Assembly: GCF_000165795.1 (NCBI RefSeq)
Contig: NZ_CM001022.1
Location: 2,566,171 to 2,630,170 of the forward strand
DNA: 64,000 nucleotides
Direction: 5' to 3'
DNA from: Aminomonas paucivorans DSM 12260
GTDB lineage: Bacteria > Synergistota > Synergistia > Synergistales > Synergistaceae
In this document: positions 8,554 to 16,848 of the stretch, one piece after another
How the letters are laid out: every line of letters begins with the position of its first letter
Numbering within the stretch: position 1 is the stretch's first letter
Translations under genes and position numbers: made by a program
Notes under the pieces: model-generated
The model's database searches: none
Told to the model about the DNA's origin: nothing
Seen by the model: only the letters and a program-made list of their open reading frames with translations

Positions 8554-9276
8554 ATGACCGAGAACGGGAGGGATGGTTTCCATGGGGTGTGGAGGACGAT
8601 CGTAGAGGACTATCGGGCGGTTCGGAGGAACGACCCGGCGATCCCGGGAGGCCTGCGGGGCTCCCTGGAGACGCTGCTGTGCACCCCGGGCTTTCAGGCC
8701 CTGCTGGTCCACCGGCTGGTGCATCCGCTGCACGTCTCCCTGAAGGTGCCCGTGCTGCCCCGGCTGCTGTCCCTGGTGGCCCGGTGGTGGACGGGCATCG
8801 AGATCCACCCGGGGGCGCGCATCGCCCCGGGGGTGTTCATCGACCACGGTTCCGGGGTGGTGGTGGGGGAGTCCGCCGTGGTGGGCCGGGGCTGCGTGCT
8901 CTTCCAGGGGGTCACCCTGGGGGCCACGGGAAACGAGCGGACCTGGCAGCGCCACCCCATCCTGGAGGAGGGGGTCTTCGTGGGCAGCGGAGCCCGGGTG
9001 CTGGGCCCCGTGACCCTGGGGAAGGGGGCCCGCATCGGGGCCAACGCGGTGGTGCTGGAGGACGTACCTCCGGACACCACCATGGTGGGACCCAAGGCCC
9101 GGGCGGTGAAGGTGGGGCGGGCCCGCATCGGGAACCTGCCCGAAGGGGTCTGCCGCCAGGGGATGGAGGACCTGACCGCCCGGATGGAGTCCCTGGAGCG
9201 GGAGGTCCGGTCCCTGCGCCGTCAGCTGGAGGCGGCCCGGGGTCTGGAGGAGCGGGGAATGGAGGCGACGGGATGA
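8554..9276 (+). CDS. cysE: Serine O-acetyltransferase
   Basis: A left-handed beta-helix acetyltransferase making O-acetyl-L-serine from serine and acetyl-CoA, the first step of cysteine synthesis. An N-terminal helical region (LETLLCTPGFQALLVHRLVH) precedes hexapeptide repeats (IHPGARIAPGVFIDHGSGVV, VTLGATG, GARIGANAVVL). The catalytic His of IDHGSG and of the C-terminal coil region are visible. I chose ATG 8554; an in-frame TTG at 8539 lies inside the terminator T tract. The C-terminus ends in a coiled coil (LTARMESLEREVRSLRRQLE) and overlaps cysK by four bases (ATGA), so the two are translationally coupled. Confidence 0.9.
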   Translation: MTENGRDGFHGVWRTIVEDYRAVRRNDPAIPGGLRGSLETLLCTPGFQALLVHRLVHPLHVSLKVPVLPRLLSLVARWWTGIEIHPGARIAPGVFIDHGSGVVVGESAVVGRGCVLFQGVTLGATGNERTWQRHPILEEGVFVGSGARVLGPVTLGKGARIGANAVVLEDVPPDTTMVGPKARAVKVGRARIGNLPEGVCRQGMEDLTARMESLEREVRSLRRQLEAARGLEERGMEATG

Positions 9277-10187
9277 GGCGCGTGGCGGACCTGGAGATCC
9301 TGCGGCACGTGGGGAACACTCCCCTGTACCGCCTGGAGGACACCGGGGGGGCTCCGGTGTGGATCAAGCTGGAGGGGAACAACCCCGGGGGTTCCGTGAA
9401 GGACCGGGCGGCCTGGGGGATGCTGCTTCGGGCGGAGCGGGAGGGCCTTCTGGTCCCGGGGGCCGCGGTGGTGGAACCCACCAGCGGCAACACGGGCATC
9501 GGCCTGGCCCTGCTGGGGTCCGCCCTGGGACTGCGGGTGGTGCTGGCCATGCCCGAGTCCATGTCCCTGGAGCGTCGGGGGCTGCTGCGGGCCTACGGGG
9601 CGGAGCTGGTGCTGACCCCCGCGGGGGAGGGGATGCAGGGGGCGGTGGAGGCGGTGGGGGAGCTGCTGGCCCAGATCCCCGGGAGCTTCACGGTGGACCA
9701 GTTCTCCAACCCCGGAAACCCCTGGGCCCATCGGGTCACCACCGCCCCGGAGATCGCCGCGGGCCTGCGGGGGGCATCCCCGGCGGCCTTCGTGGCGGGG
9801 GTGGGCACGGGGGGCACCTTCACGGGGGTGACGGGGGTCCTCAAGGCCCTCTTCCCGGACCTGCTGGGGGTGGCGGTGGAACCCGCCTCAAGCCCCCTTC
9901 TCTCCCAGGGGAGGGCGGGGAGTCACGGGATCCAGGGCATCGGGGCCAACTTCGTCCCGGCGAACCTGGACCGCTCCCTGGCGGACCGCGTCGTGACCGT
10001 GGAGGACGAGGCGGCCCGGGAGGCATCCCGCTGGCTGGCCCGGACCCACGGCATCTTTTCGGGCCTCTCCACGGGGGCCAACCTCCGGGCGGCCCTGGAC
10101 CTGGCGGCCACCCTGCCCCCGGACCGGCCGGTGGTGACGATCCAGTGCGACCGGGGGGACCGATACTTGAGCGTCCTGGCCTCCTGA
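9273..10187 (+). CDS. cysK: O-acetylserine sulfhydrylase (cysteine synthase)
   Basis: A 304-residue PLP enzyme that converts O-acetylserine and sulfide to cysteine. Signature motifs are GNTPLYRLE, the PLP lysine in NPGGSVKDRAAWGM, the substrate loop VEPTSGNTGIGLA, and the phosphate-binding GVGTGGTFTGV. The start overlaps the cysE stop, indicating a stoichiometric pair; CysE and CysK of many bacteria form the cysteine synthase complex. Expression is expected to follow the Cys leader attenuator upstream. Length is at the short end of the CysK range, with no missing motif. Confidence 0.93.
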   Translation: MRRVADLEILRHVGNTPLYRLEDTGGAPVWIKLEGNNPGGSVKDRAAWGMLLRAEREGLLVPGAAVVEPTSGNTGIGLALLGSALGLRVVLAMPESMSLERRGLLRAYGAELVLTPAGEGMQGAVEAVGELLAQIPGSFTVDQFSNPGNPWAHRVTTAPEIAAGLRGASPAAFVAGVGTGGTFTGVTGVLKALFPDLLGVAVEPASSPLLSQGRAGSHGIQGIGANFVPANLDRSLADRVVTVEDEAAREASRWLARTHGIFSGLSTGANLRAALDLAATLPPDRPVVTIQCDRGDRYLSVLAS

Positions 10188-10207
10188 ACCGAGAGGAGGA
10201 GGAAACC

Positions 10208-10546
10208 ATGACGGAACGCGCCGAACCGCCCCGCTCCCCACGGAAGCGGGGTGCCCCGGACCCCCTGCAGACCCTGCCCTCCGTGGGGCCCAGCCTGGCG
10301 GCGGACCTGAGGCTTCTGGGGGTGCGGACTCCCGAGGACCTGCGGGGCCAAGACCCCCAGGACCTCTACGACCGCCTCTGCGCCCTCACGGGGACGAGAC
10401 AGGACCGATGCGTGCTCTACTGCTTCCGCTGCGCCGTCCACGCCGCCTCCGTCCCGAATCCGACCCCGGAGGAACAGCTCTGGTGGAACTGGAAGGATCC
10501 CCTTCCCCCGAAACGAAGGAGTCCCGGGAGGGTTACACGTTCCTGA
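10208..10546 (+). CDS. Cdd1-like helix-hairpin-helix protein (pathogenicity-locus family)
   Basis: A 112-residue protein with a helix-hairpin-helix (LQTLPSVGPSLAADLRLLGV) followed by the family's Cys-rich motif (TGTRQDRCVLYCFRCAVHAA) and LWWNWKD. It matches the small Cdd1/pathogenicity-locus family, whose function is not firmly known; the HhH suggests nucleic-acid binding. ATG 10208 follows GGAGGAGGAAA. It is 20 bp after cysK and is probably the last gene of the cysteine operon. Confidence 0.82.
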   Translation: MTERAEPPRSPRKRGAPDPLQTLPSVGPSLAADLRLLGVRTPEDLRGQDPQDLYDRLCALTGTRQDRCVLYCFRCAVHAASVPNPTPEEQLWWNWKDPLPPKRRSPGRVTRS

Positions 10547-10553
10547 CGAAGCC

Positions 10554-10583
10554 TTGCCACCCCCTTCGCCAAGGGTCTAGAAT
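10554..10583 (+). promoter_or_regulatory. Candidate promoter of a leader RNA before the TnpB-like ORF
   Basis: TTGCCA (10554-10559), an 18-bp spacer and TAGAAT (10578-10583) lie just after the Cdd1-like stop codon. Transcription from here would run into the terminator at 10696-10730. Confidence 0.5.
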
Positions 10584-10627
10584 CCCCTCAGGAACGCTTC
10601 CATTCCCGGCGAAAGGGGCTGGTTTGT

Positions 10628-11500
10628 TTGGCTCGAAAATCTCCGGAACACCCGTTCCCCCCTTCCTGTTCCCGCAAACCCCGCGGCCACTCCTCGGGCG
10701 GCAGACCCTCTGACGGGTCTGCCGCCCTTTCGTTTCGCCGCCCCCAGGCGGCCATCGACATGGGGGACACGGTGCTCTTCGCCCTGGTCTCCGACGCCCC
10801 CCGGTCCCACCCCCTGCTGGTGCGCAACTTCCTGGGCCGGGAGAGGCTGGACCGCCTCCGCAGGCTGGCCCGGAAGGACCGGGACCGCTTCCGCAAGGAG
10901 GTGGCGGCGGTGGACCGATACGTGGAGGAGGCCTGCCACCTGGTGGTGCGCAAGTGCCTGGACCTGGGGGTGGCGGAGGTGGCGGTGGGGGGCCGGTCGG
11001 TGAAGAACCCCTACACCGTGAAGCCCCGGTCCCTTTGGGAGAACCCCCTCCTGAACCTGAGCCTCCAGCTCCTCCAGACCCTGCGGTTTCAGTGCATCCT
11101 GGGGGGCATCGACCTGCAGGTGGTGGACGAGGCCTTCACCAGCCGGGTGGATTCCCTGTGTCTCCAGCCCCTGGCGGGGGAAGGGAACCTCAAGCCCGGG
11201 CGGATGGGGCACTGCAACCGTCGGCAGTTCCTCTCCTCCTGCGGCGAGGTGATCCACCGGGACCTGAACGGGGCCATCAACATCGGGCGCCGGGCCTTCG
11301 GGGACGAGTTCGCCCGCCCCATCCTGGAGGACCAGCGCTGGCAGGACCCGGAGCTGGCGGTGGTGTTCCCCGAGGGTCCCTCGGACCCGGAACCCCTCTG
11401 GCGCTTCTCCCTGGCCGAACCCTGGGAACCCCGGACCGAGCCCTTCCGGGAGTCCCCCGAACGGCCCTGGCTGCGCCCCCAGGGGCGCCTGGTGAACTGA
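10628..11500 (+). CDS. 5'-truncated TnpB-related protein (RuvC domain of IS605 OrfB type)
   Basis: The recognisable part begins at AAIDMGDTVLFALVSD (RuvC-I) and continues through the helical region DRYVEEACHLVVRKCLDLGV, VAVGGRSVKN, FQCILGGIDLQVVDEAFTSR and GRMGHCNRRQFLSSCGEVIH followed by RDLNGAINIGRRAF (RuvC-III). Asp, Glu and Asp of the nuclease site appear present, with Glu in the DE-x-xTS position used by TnpB clades with a rearranged RuvC-II. The usual 150-200 N-terminal residues (WED/REC) are absent. No ATG, GTG or TTG lies between the upstream terminator and RuvC-I; the listed start is a TTG at 10628. It is either a remnant or a domesticated RuvC-only protein. A C-terminal extension of about 60 residues is unusual. 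Confidence 0.6.
   Translation: MARKSPEHPFPPSCSRKPRGHSSGGRPSDGSAALSFRRPQAAIDMGDTVLFALVSDAPRSHPLLVRNFLGRERLDRLRRLARKDRDRFRKEVAAVDRYVEEACHLVVRKCLDLGVAEVAVGGRSVKNPYTVKPRSLWENPLLNLSLQLLQTLRFQCILGGIDLQVVDEAFTSRVDSLCLQPLAGEGNLKPGRMGHCNRRQFLSSCGEVIHRDLNGAINIGRRAFGDEFARPILEDQRWQDPELAVVFPEGPSDPEPLWRFSLAEPWEPRTEPFRESPERPWLRPQGRLVN
10696..10730 (+). terminator. Strong intrinsic terminator before the TnpB-like ORF
   Basis: A perfect 13-bp stem (10696-10708 with 10715-10727), loop TCTGAC, followed by TTTCGTTT. It could end the cysteine operon or terminate a short RNA of about 140 nt made from the promoter at 10554. Confidence 0.8.
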
Positions 11501-11504
11501 CCCC

Positions 11505-12521
11505 TCAGGCCGCCCTGCGCTCTCTCCGCCGAGGCTTCAGATTTGCCAGGAACTGATCCGCCGACCGGTCCCAGGACCGGTCCAGGGCCGCCTTTCGGCA
11601 GGCCAGGGGGTCCAGCTCCCGGGCCTTTCGGCAGGCTCGCCCCAGGTCGTCCTCCAGCCAGCCCGTGACCCCCTGGTTCACCACGTCCAGGGGCCCCGTC
11701 ACGGGATAGGCCGCCACGGGAACCCCGCTCGCCAAAGCCTCCAGCATGACGATGCCGAAGGTGTCCGTACGGCTGGGGAAGACGAAGCAGTCCGCCTGGG
11801 CGTAGAGCCGGGCCAGCTCCTCCCCCCTGCGGGCCCCCCAGAAGGTGACCCGGGGGTATCGACCCCGCAGCGCCTCCAGATCCGGTCCGTCCCCCACCAC
11901 CCATTTCGACCCCGGAAGGTCCAGGTCCAGAAAGGCGGGAAGGTTCTTCTCCACCGCCACCCGGCCCACGTACAGGTGCAGGGGGCGGGCCCCCGGCCCC
12001 AGATCCGCCTTGGGACGGGGGCGGAAGAGTTCCGTGTCCACCCCTCGCCCCCAGGGGCGCAGGTTGTCGAAGCCCCGGTGGGACAGCTCCTCCGCCAGGC
12101 TGGGGGAGGCCACCATCAAGGCTTCCGAGGGGGCGTGGAACCACCGCAGGTAGGCGTAGAACAGGTCGCTCCCCCGACCCAGGCGGGCGTCCAGGTACTC
12201 GGGGAAACGGGTGGTGAAGGAGGAGGAGAAGGGGAAGCGGTGGAGGCGGCACCAGGCCCGGACCGCCACCCCCACGGGGCCCTCCGTGGCCAGGTGGATC
12301 GCCTCGGGGGCGAAGGCCTCCACCCGAGCCCCGGCGGTCCAGAGGTTCCAGGCCAGGCGGATCTGGGGGTAGGTGGGACAGGGAAGGGTGAGGAAGCGGT
12401 GGGGGCCCAGAAGGGCCACTTCGTGCCCTCGGGCCTCCAGGGTGCTGCAGGTTCTTTCCAGGGTCCGGACCACCCCGTTCACCTGGGGCAGCCACGCATC
12501 GGTGGCGATGAGGATGCGCAT
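11505..12521 (-). CDS. GT4-family glycosyltransferase
   Basis: A 338-residue GT-B enzyme. The N-terminal acceptor domain begins MRILIATDAWLPQVNGVVRT, as in GDP-mannose-dependent GT4 enzymes acting on lipids. The C-terminal donor domain shows LHLYVGRVAVEKNLPAFLDL, VVGDGPDLEALR and the E-x7-E nucleotide-sugar motif (SRTDTFGIVMLEALASGVPV). It probably transfers a hexose to a membrane glycolipid or envelope polymer at the inner face of the membrane. Start ATG 12521 follows GGAGGG by seven bases; an in-frame codon eight residues upstream has no ribosome binding site. It is a monocistronic-looking gene beside the regulatory operon. Confidence 0.88.
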   Translation of the reverse strand: MRILIATDAWLPQVNGVVRTLERTCSTLEARGHEVALLGPHRFLTLPCPTYPQIRLAWNLWTAGARVEAFAPEAIHLATEGPVGVAVRAWCRLHRFPFSSSFTTRFPEYLDARLGRGSDLFYAYLRWFHAPSEALMVASPSLAEELSHRGFDNLRPWGRGVDTELFRPRPKADLGPGARPLHLYVGRVAVEKNLPAFLDLDLPGSKWVVGDGPDLEALRGRYPRVTFWGARRGEELARLYAQADCFVFPSRTDTFGIVMLEALASGVPVAAYPVTGPLDVVNQGVTGWLEDDLGRACRKARELDPLACRKAALDRSWDRSADQFLANLKPRRRERRAA

Positions 12522-12605
12522 GGAATCCCTCCTTCCTGGGAGCACCCCTTGGGGGGTGCCCTCTTCAGTAAAGGAGGTCCCGGTTACGCCTTCATGACGC
12601 CTTCG

Positions 12606-14549
12606 CTACAGCCTCTCCACCGTCTCGGTCCCGCCGTCCGGAGCCTTCAGCCGCACCGCCAGCACCGCCCGGTCGTCGCTGGGGTCCTGGCCGTCCTCGA
12701 AGGCCACCACCGCCTCCACCACCCGGTCCACCGCCTCCTCCGGGGAGGCTGCCTTCTGGGACCGCAGCAGCTCCTCCAGCCGGGGCACCCCGAACAGCTC
12801 CCCCCGGGGGGAGAAGGCCTCGGTGACCCCGTCGGTGAAGAGGACCCACAGCTCCTCCTCCCCCAGCTCCAGGGTCTCGTCCCGATAGGCCGTCCCCGGG
12901 ATCGCCCCCACGGGCAAGGCGGGGGCCACGTCGAAGAGGGACGCCGTCCCGGACCGGGTCACCCGCACCGGGGCGGGGTGCCCCGCGGAGGCGTAGACGC
13001 ATCGCCCCGCGACCGGGTCCACCCGGGCCAGGAAGAGGGTGACGAACATGGCCGTGTCGTTGTCCCGGGAGAACTGATCGTTCAGGCGCTCCAGGATCCG
13101 GGCGGGGGAGAGGGCGCTTCGCCCCAGAACCCCCATGCCCGTGCGCACCGCCGCCATGAACAGGGCCGCGGGGATCCCCTTGCCCGCCACGTCCCCCATG
13201 GCCAGGAAGAGGAAGCCCCGGTCGTCCAGGAAGGCGTCGTAGAGGTCCCCCCCCACCTCCCGGGCCGCCTCCAGGCGTCCGGCCACGGCGAAGGTCTCCG
13301 TCCTGGGGAAGGCGGCGGGGAGGAGGCCCTTCTGGATCCGCGCCGCCAGGTCCAGCTCCGTGCGGCTGCGGGCGCGCTCCGCCGCGTCCCGCTCCTGCTC
13401 CTCCAGGTAGCGCAGCAGGTCCTTTCGGGCGGTCTCCAGGGCCCGGGCCAGCCGGGCGGGCTCGTCGTCCCCGGGAAACTCCGGCACGGGGACCAGCAGG
13501 TGCCCCAGGGCCAGCTCCTGGGCCGCTCCCTCCAGCACCTTCACGGGGCGGACCACCGATCGGGCCACCAGAAGCGCCGCCCCCGCCAGGAACAGCACCC
13601 CCCCCAGGGCCACCAGGGCCAGCCGTCGGTGCAGGGGCACCAGCACCGCCGTCAGGGCGCTTCGGGGCACGAAGACCCCCAGGGACCAGTCGTTGGTGGG
13701 CAGGGGCCCGAAGGTCACCCGGCCGGGCTCCCCCGTCCGGGGGTTCTCCGCCGCCAGGGTTCCCCGGTCCTGTCCCACCATCCGACGCCGCAGGTCCTCC
13801 GCCTTCCCCTCCCTCATCCGGGGAAGGTCCTCCGTTCCCGTCAGGCCGGGGACGGAGACCGCCAGCAGCTTGCCCCTCCCGGAGAGAAGGAACGCCACCC
13901 CCCCGGGGGGAAGGGAGAGGGAACGCAGCAGGTCCGAAAGCCACTCCAGAGCCACGTCCCCCGTGACCACCCCGGCGAAGCGCCCCTGGGCGTCCCGGAA
14001 GGGGACTCCGAAGGTGGTCATGAGGACCTCCCCTCCCCCCTCGTCGAAGTAGGGCTCGCTCCAGCAGGGCTGATCGAGTCCCTGGGGCAGGAGGTACCAG
14101 GGGTGGTTCCGGTAGTCGTAGCCCCCCCGGGAGAGGTCCCGGTAGGTCAGCCCATCTCCCCGTCGGAACAGGTAGGGCGCCGCGGGGCGCCCCAGGGAGG
14201 CGGGGGAGAAGGCCGCACAGGAACCGTACAGGGTGGGGTTGTCCTCCAGGGTCCGCTCCAGGGCCCCGCGGGCCTCCTCGGGCCCCAGGGTCCGGAAGGA
14301 GAGGCGCGCCGCCAGCTCCCGCACCGCCGCCTCCGCATCCCCCAGGCGGGCGTCCACCTCCGCCCCCGCCTGGTAGACCTGGGCGTCCACGGTACGCTGC
14401 ACCTGCTCCTGAAGCAGGGACTCCGTCAGGACATAGCCCATCCACAGGACCCCGGCGAAGACCCCCCCAGCGCCGAAGAGCACCCACAGGGCCACCCTGC
14501 GGGCCATGCCTCCCCGCCGCTTAGGCCCCGCCGAGGGGGAAGGGGTCAT
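12606..14549 (-). CDS. Membrane-anchored SpoIIE/RsbU-type PP2C phosphatase with Cache sensor
   Basis: A 647-residue sensor phosphatase: TM helix (about residues 17-42), an extracytoplasmic Cache domain (with YDYRNHPWYLLPQGLDQPCW), a second TM helix (LALVALGGVLFLAGAALLVA), a HAMP segment and a C-terminal SpoIIE domain with EVGGDLYDAFLDDRGFLFLA, MGDVAGKGIPAALFMA and the late metal Asp region VLFTDGVTEAFSPRGELFG. Such enzymes dephosphorylate a STAS antagonist in partner-switching systems when the outer domain binds ligand. Its ATG overlaps the stop of the anti-sigma-like gene (ATGA) and the STAS gene is next upstream, giving all core members in one operon. Confidence 0.9.
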   Translation of the reverse strand: MTPSPSAGPKRRGGMARRVALWVLFGAGGVFAGVLWMGYVLTESLLQEQVQRTVDAQVYQAGAEVDARLGDAEAAVRELAARLSFRTLGPEEARGALERTLEDNPTLYGSCAAFSPASLGRPAAPYLFRRGDGLTYRDLSRGGYDYRNHPWYLLPQGLDQPCWSEPYFDEGGGEVLMTTFGVPFRDAQGRFAGVVTGDVALEWLSDLLRSLSLPPGGVAFLLSGRGKLLAVSVPGLTGTEDLPRMREGKAEDLRRRMVGQDRGTLAAENPRTGEPGRVTFGPLPTNDWSLGVFVPRSALTAVLVPLHRRLALVALGGVLFLAGAALLVARSVVRPVKVLEGAAQELALGHLLVPVPEFPGDDEPARLARALETARKDLLRYLEEQERDAAERARSRTELDLAARIQKGLLPAAFPRTETFAVAGRLEAAREVGGDLYDAFLDDRGFLFLAMGDVAGKGIPAALFMAAVRTGMGVLGRSALSPARILERLNDQFSRDNDTAMFVTLFLARVDPVAGRCVYASAGHPAPVRVTRSGTASLFDVAPALPVGAIPGTAYRDETLELGEEELWVLFTDGVTEAFSPRGELFGVPRLEELLRSQKAASPEEAVDRVVEAVVAFEDGQDPSDDRAVLAVRLKAPDGGTETVERL

Positions 14550-14950
14550 GGGCGGTTCCGAAACCGCAGGGTCAGGACGTTCTCCTCCCCCTCCCGGGCG
14601 TAGGAAGCCTCATCCTCGGGCATCTCGTCGGGGCAGGTCTTCCGCTCCGGGGGGAAGGGGAACTCCAGGGTCTCCCCTCGATCCCGCACCTGGACCTCCA
14701 CCTCCCCCGGGCGGGCTCCCACCACCAGGCAGACGCTTCCGGGGCGATCCCCGAACCCCCGGAGGGCCACCCGGAGGAAGGCCGCCTCCACCGTCCGCTC
14801 CACGTCGTCCAACCGAAGCCGGGACAGCCCCGCAGGGGTGGAGGCGGCCCGGGCGAACCCCGCCGCTTCCCCCGCGAAGCCCCTCCGGGCGGGGACGATG
14901 CGCTCCCGGATCTCCTGACCGTCCGGGGACTTCAGGAGCCGGCGGGACAC
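14546..14950 (-). CDS. RsbW/SpoIIAB-like anti-sigma factor with degenerate ATP site
   Basis: A 134-residue protein with the layout of an HATPase_c_2 anti-sigma kinase (IRERIVPARRGFAGEAAGFA; VERTVEAAFLRVALRGFG; VEVQVRDRGETLEF). The N-box Asn expected in E-A-x-x-N is missing (EAAFLRVAL), although the D-x-G of the G1 box is present, so ATP binding or kinase activity may be weakened. GTG 14950 follows GAAGGAGGA and overlaps the STAS gene by 19 bases; the stop overlaps the phosphatase start. It is expected to bind the STAS protein and a target regulator. Confidence 0.72.
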   Translation of the reverse strand: MSRRLLKSPDGQEIRERIVPARRGFAGEAAGFARAASTPAGLSRLRLDDVERTVEAAFLRVALRGFGDRPGSVCLVVGARPGEVEVQVRDRGETLEFPFPPERKTCPDEMPEDEASYAREGEENVLTLRFRNRP

Positions 14951-15267
14951 GGTCCGTCCTCCTTCAGCTCCACCAGGGCGCCGAATCCCGCCAGGTCCAG
15001 GACCTCCCGCACCACCCCGCGGGTGCCCACCAGGACCAGCCGCCCTCCCTGGGGCTTCAGACGCTTCACCGCCCCCAGGAACACACGAAGCCCCGCGCTG
15101 GACACGTACTCCAGGTCCCGACAGTCCAGCTCCAGATCCCGAGCCCCTCCGTCCAGCCAACGGGACACCTGCTCCTCCAGGGCCGGGGCCGTGGCGGTGT
15201 CCAATCTCCCCTGAAGCCGGGCTCCGACCTCCGGCGCCCCTCGGGTCTCCGTGAAACTCAAGGTCAT
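14932..15267 (-). CDS. STAS-domain anti-anti-sigma factor
   Basis: A 111-residue STAS protein. The phosphorylation segment CRDLEYVSSAGLRVFLGAVK matches SpoIIAA/RsbV, with Ser56 (or Ser57) as the likely phosphoacceptor. In the dephosphorylated form such proteins sequester an anti-sigma factor. ATG follows GGAGGTGAGGGAGA. It lies between the ATPase/GNAT fusion gene and the anti-sigma-like gene, and the SpoIIE phosphatase that should reset it ends the same operon. Confidence 0.88.
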   Translation of the reverse strand: MTLSFTETRGAPEVGARLQGRLDTATAPALEEQVSRWLDGGARDLELDCRDLEYVSSAGLRVFLGAVKRLKPQGGRLVLVGTRGVVREVLDLAGFGALVELKEDGPCPAGS

Positions 15268-15304
15268 TCTCCCTCACCTCCGTGGAATCGCTCTCTCCCC
15301 AGGC

Positions 15305-16756
15305 TCAGGCCTCCGGATCGTTGCTCCGAACCCGTTCCAACACGCGCCTCCCCCAGGGGGAGGCGGTGGTCACCTTGTCGTAGTCCAGGGGCCCCTCGAA
15401 GACCCGCTGCATCAGGAACCGGTCCCCCCGCACCTCGTCGGGCAGGGCCCCCACGGGGAAACACCCCAGGGGCTCCAGCCCCGCCGCCAGGGCCGGCGTC
15501 CCCGGGTCCTCCAGGGGAAGGCGCAGGGTCACCGCGCCGGCCTTCCGGAGACGGAACTCCCGAAGCCGCTTTCCCAGGACGCTCAGGGTACCCCGCCCCA
15601 CCGAATCCACCTCCAGGGTCCCCAGGGCCAGGATCTCCGAGTAGTCCGCCCCCACCAGCCCCGGCCCCTCCGGCGGAGAACCCTCCACGGAAGCCTCCCG
15701 GAAGGGAAGGCCCAGGGCCTCGTAGACCTCCCCCAGGAAGTCCCGGTGCCTCTCGGGAAGGTACAGGGTGCGCTCTCGGCGGGTCCCCCGGGGCAGATAC
15801 TGTACCATGAGGCTCAGGCGCTGTTCCGGGGTCCCCCCCAGGGCCTTGAAGTCCATGGACCCCGGGTAGGCCCCGGGGAGGAGGGCGCACTCCACGAACC
15901 CCCCGGCCCGGGCGGCCTTCTGGGAGGCGGGGTGGACGGTGACGGACTGGACGAAGAACCCCCGGAACCCCCGGCGCGTCCCCTCCTCCAGCAGCCGGTC
16001 CGTCAGCCCCTTCAGAAGACCCAGCCCCCGGTAGGGGGGCTTCACGAAGGCCATGCCCAGCTCGCAGCTTCCGTCCCGGGGGTTGTGCACCTCCAGGGCC
16101 GCATGCCCCAACACCTGATCCCCCGCCGCCGCCACCAGGGAGACCACCTTCCCCGCCTCGTTGAGGGCCCGGACCCGGTCGGGGTAGTACAGATGGGGGT
16201 TGGGGTAGGAGTTTCCGTAGGAGCGCCAGGCGCAGCGGCTCACCTCCACCGCCTCCCGGGGATCCATGGGACGGTAGACCACCTCCGCCGGGTCCACCGG
16301 CGGGGCGGGGGGTTCCGTCGGGGCGGGGGCCTCCGCCGCCGAGGGGGTGGAGAAGTACTTCACGTAGCGAAGGGTGCGCCCCCCCGGGCCCTCGTCGTCG
16401 AAGGAGGTCTCGTCGGTCACCCCCCGGAGCAGCAGAAAGCCCAGGCCCTCCCCCGCTCCCGCCAGGAGGGCCTCCGGGGTGAGCCGTTCGGGACAGACCG
16501 CCTCGTAGGGCTCCCCCTCCTCGTGGAGGGACACCTCCAGCCCCAGGGGGACCCGTCGAAAGGCCACCCGGTAGGTCTCCACCGCCCCGGGATGGACGGC
16601 AAAGGTCACCGCCTCCTCCAGGGCCAGACGCAGCTCCTCCCCCCGGCGGCCGTCGAACCCCGCCCTCTCCGCCAGCAGGGCCTGGCAGGTCTGGAGAAGC
16701 TCCAGCCCCTCCGGCCCCGGGGGCACCTCGATCCCGCAAAGCAGACGCCCGATCAT
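15305..16756 (-). CDS. Anti-sigma-type HATPase domain fused to GNAT acetyltransferase
   Basis: About 483 residues. The first 130 resemble an HATPase_c_2 anti-sigma domain (EELRLALEEAVTFAVHPGAV; GEGLGFLLLRGVTDETSF) but the N-box Asn is replaced (EEAVTFAVH) and G1 reads HEEGE, so ATP binding is doubtful. After a Pro-rich linker (APAPTEPPAPPVDP) comes a GNAT fold with the acetyl-CoA motif LGMAFVKPPYRGLGLLKGLT, and a C-terminal region of uncertain fold (YSEILALGTLEVDSVGRGTL). ATG 16756 is preceded by GGAGGAGTGGAC; a GTG two codons earlier sits too close to that site. It heads the partner-switching operon. The acetyl acceptor is unknown. Confidence 0.75.
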   Translation of the reverse strand: MIGRLLCGIEVPPGPEGLELLQTCQALLAERAGFDGRRGEELRLALEEAVTFAVHPGAVETYRVAFRRVPLGLEVSLHEEGEPYEAVCPERLTPEALLAGAGEGLGFLLLRGVTDETSFDDEGPGGRTLRYVKYFSTPSAAEAPAPTEPPAPPVDPAEVVYRPMDPREAVEVSRCAWRSYGNSYPNPHLYYPDRVRALNEAGKVVSLVAAAGDQVLGHAALEVHNPRDGSCELGMAFVKPPYRGLGLLKGLTDRLLEEGTRRGFRGFFVQSVTVHPASQKAARAGGFVECALLPGAYPGSMDFKALGGTPEQRLSLMVQYLPRGTRRERTLYLPERHRDFLGEVYEALGLPFREASVEGSPPEGPGLVGADYSEILALGTLEVDSVGRGTLSVLGKRLREFRLRKAGAVTLRLPLEDPGTPALAAGLEPLGCFPVGALPDEVRGDRFLMQRVFEGPLDYDKVTTASPWGRRVLERVRSNDPEA

Positions 16757-16848
16757 GTCCACTCCTCCCTCGTCCTCCCCGGCGAGGAGGGTCGCTCACA
16801 TTGTCGCATAGATAGCCTATCCATTGAAAGAGGGAAACGTCCTCCTCG

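Noticed and set aside
16812..16822. Palindrome GATAG-C-CTATC before the ATPase/GNAT gene
   Set aside because: A short odd palindrome in an A/T-rich promoter region can be chance; no second copy or matching regulator was seen.
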